The translations under genes were made by a program, and so were the position numbers. Of a stretch of 64,000 nucleotides of DNA, positions 63,831 through 64,000 are shown piece by piece. The first letter of the stretch is position 1. Each line of letters opens with the position of its first letter. The DNA is from Bradyrhizobium sp. WSM1417 (GTDB lineage: Bacteria > Pseudomonadota > Alphaproteobacteria > Rhizobiales > Xanthobacteraceae). The stretch lies in contig NZ_KI911783.1 in NCBI RefSeq assembly GCF_000515415.1, positions 7,923,831 through 7,987,830 of the forward strand, read 5' to 3'. A model generated the notes under the pieces. That model was not told where the DNA came from, made no database searches, and saw only the letters and a list, made by a program, of their open reading frames with translations.

Positions 63831-64000
63831 CCGCGGGACATGCGATTACTGGGTGTTTCCAGATAGATTATGTTTTGTCGCGGCCACAAGTGACCTCACC
63901 GCTTATCGTTAAGCCGATGCCACCGCAGCCGCATCGGCTGCGACAAGTTGTCGGAGTCCGGTTCCGTTTCCGCGACGCATTGGAACCTGGCGAGGAAGTG
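63831..64000. other. Right edge of the window
   Basis: 170 bp with no complete gene. It is the upstream region of the acetyltransferase-like gene. A GCCGATGCC/GCATCGGC hairpin lies near 63913-63938. Confidence 0.4.

Overview
The window is a stretch of chromosome from a GC-rich alphaproteobacterium, most likely a Bradyrhizobium or close relative (Bradyrhizobiaceae / Nitrobacteraceae). Signs of this are the very high G+C codon usage, a CIRCE-controlled groES-groEL operon, hisZ next to hisG, small alphaproteobacterial proteins resembling DUF2093, DUF4170 and DUF6101, a cysteine-free ribosomal protein L36, and many short palindromic intergenic repeats. I see no rRNA, tRNA or CRISPR array. Most of the window is core housekeeping genome.

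Layout. 1-7.8 kb: mutL; rluB-rsmD (rRNA modification, minus strand); tadA; a near-perfect fluoroacetate dehalogenase homologue; purD. 7.8-11.5 kb: a short, visibly AT-richer accessory patch with a HEPN-like protein, a C-terminally truncated tyrosine recombinase, a repeat-rich gap and a small membrane protein. 11.5-16.9 kb: a winged-helix regulator/membrane protein pair, hydrolases, xseA, a 57-aa small protein, and inverted repeats. 17-23 kb: an overlapping minus-strand cluster for the outer envelope and inositol-phosphatase-like functions (pmbA, a CysQ-like phosphatase, a DUF4170 protein, a lysophospholipid acyltransferase, waaA, lpxK). 23-31.7 kb: ubiA with two 79-bp palindromic elements at its 5' end, rsmE, hisZ-hisG, a glycosyltransferase/ChbG-type deacetylase pair, and a DUF2076 protein. 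31.7-36.8 kb: an L,D-transpeptidase, a CheZ-like phosphatase, a lipoprotein, and groES-groEL with promoter, CIRCE, intercistronic hairpin and terminator. 36.9-49.6 kb: secreted proteins, lldP (lactate permease), an SbmA/YddA-like ABC exporter, a TorF-like porin, a histone H1-like Lys/Ala protein, glcD-glcE-glcF (glycolate oxidase) and a cytochrome c. 49.7-58.9 kb: a hydrolase, small secreted and TPR proteins, rpmJ, an amidohydrolase, a MerR regulator divergent from an alcohol dehydrogenase, a 2-haloacid dehalogenase, a YbaK protein, a membrane-anchored class III cyclase, and a Bug-type binding protein. 59-64 kb: a LysR regulator divergent from an SDR-pirin-wrbA set that looks like a quinone/electrophile response unit, then a GNAT-type protein.

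Functional themes. Two-carbon and lactate metabolism (lldP, glcDEF) sits beside two different dehalogenases. Fluoroacetate dehalogenase releases glycolate, and glycolate is the substrate of GlcDEF, so a fluoroacetate-to-glyoxylate route could be encoded within this window, although the genes are about 40 kb apart. I did not find a convincing large new system. The items most worth checking are the paired 79-bp palindromes that supply the ubiA start codon, the HEPN/truncated-integrase patch, the 12-bp groES-groEL hairpin, the tandem repeats on both sides of the histone-like gene, and the two divergent regulator/operator pairs (MerR-ADH and LysR-SDR).
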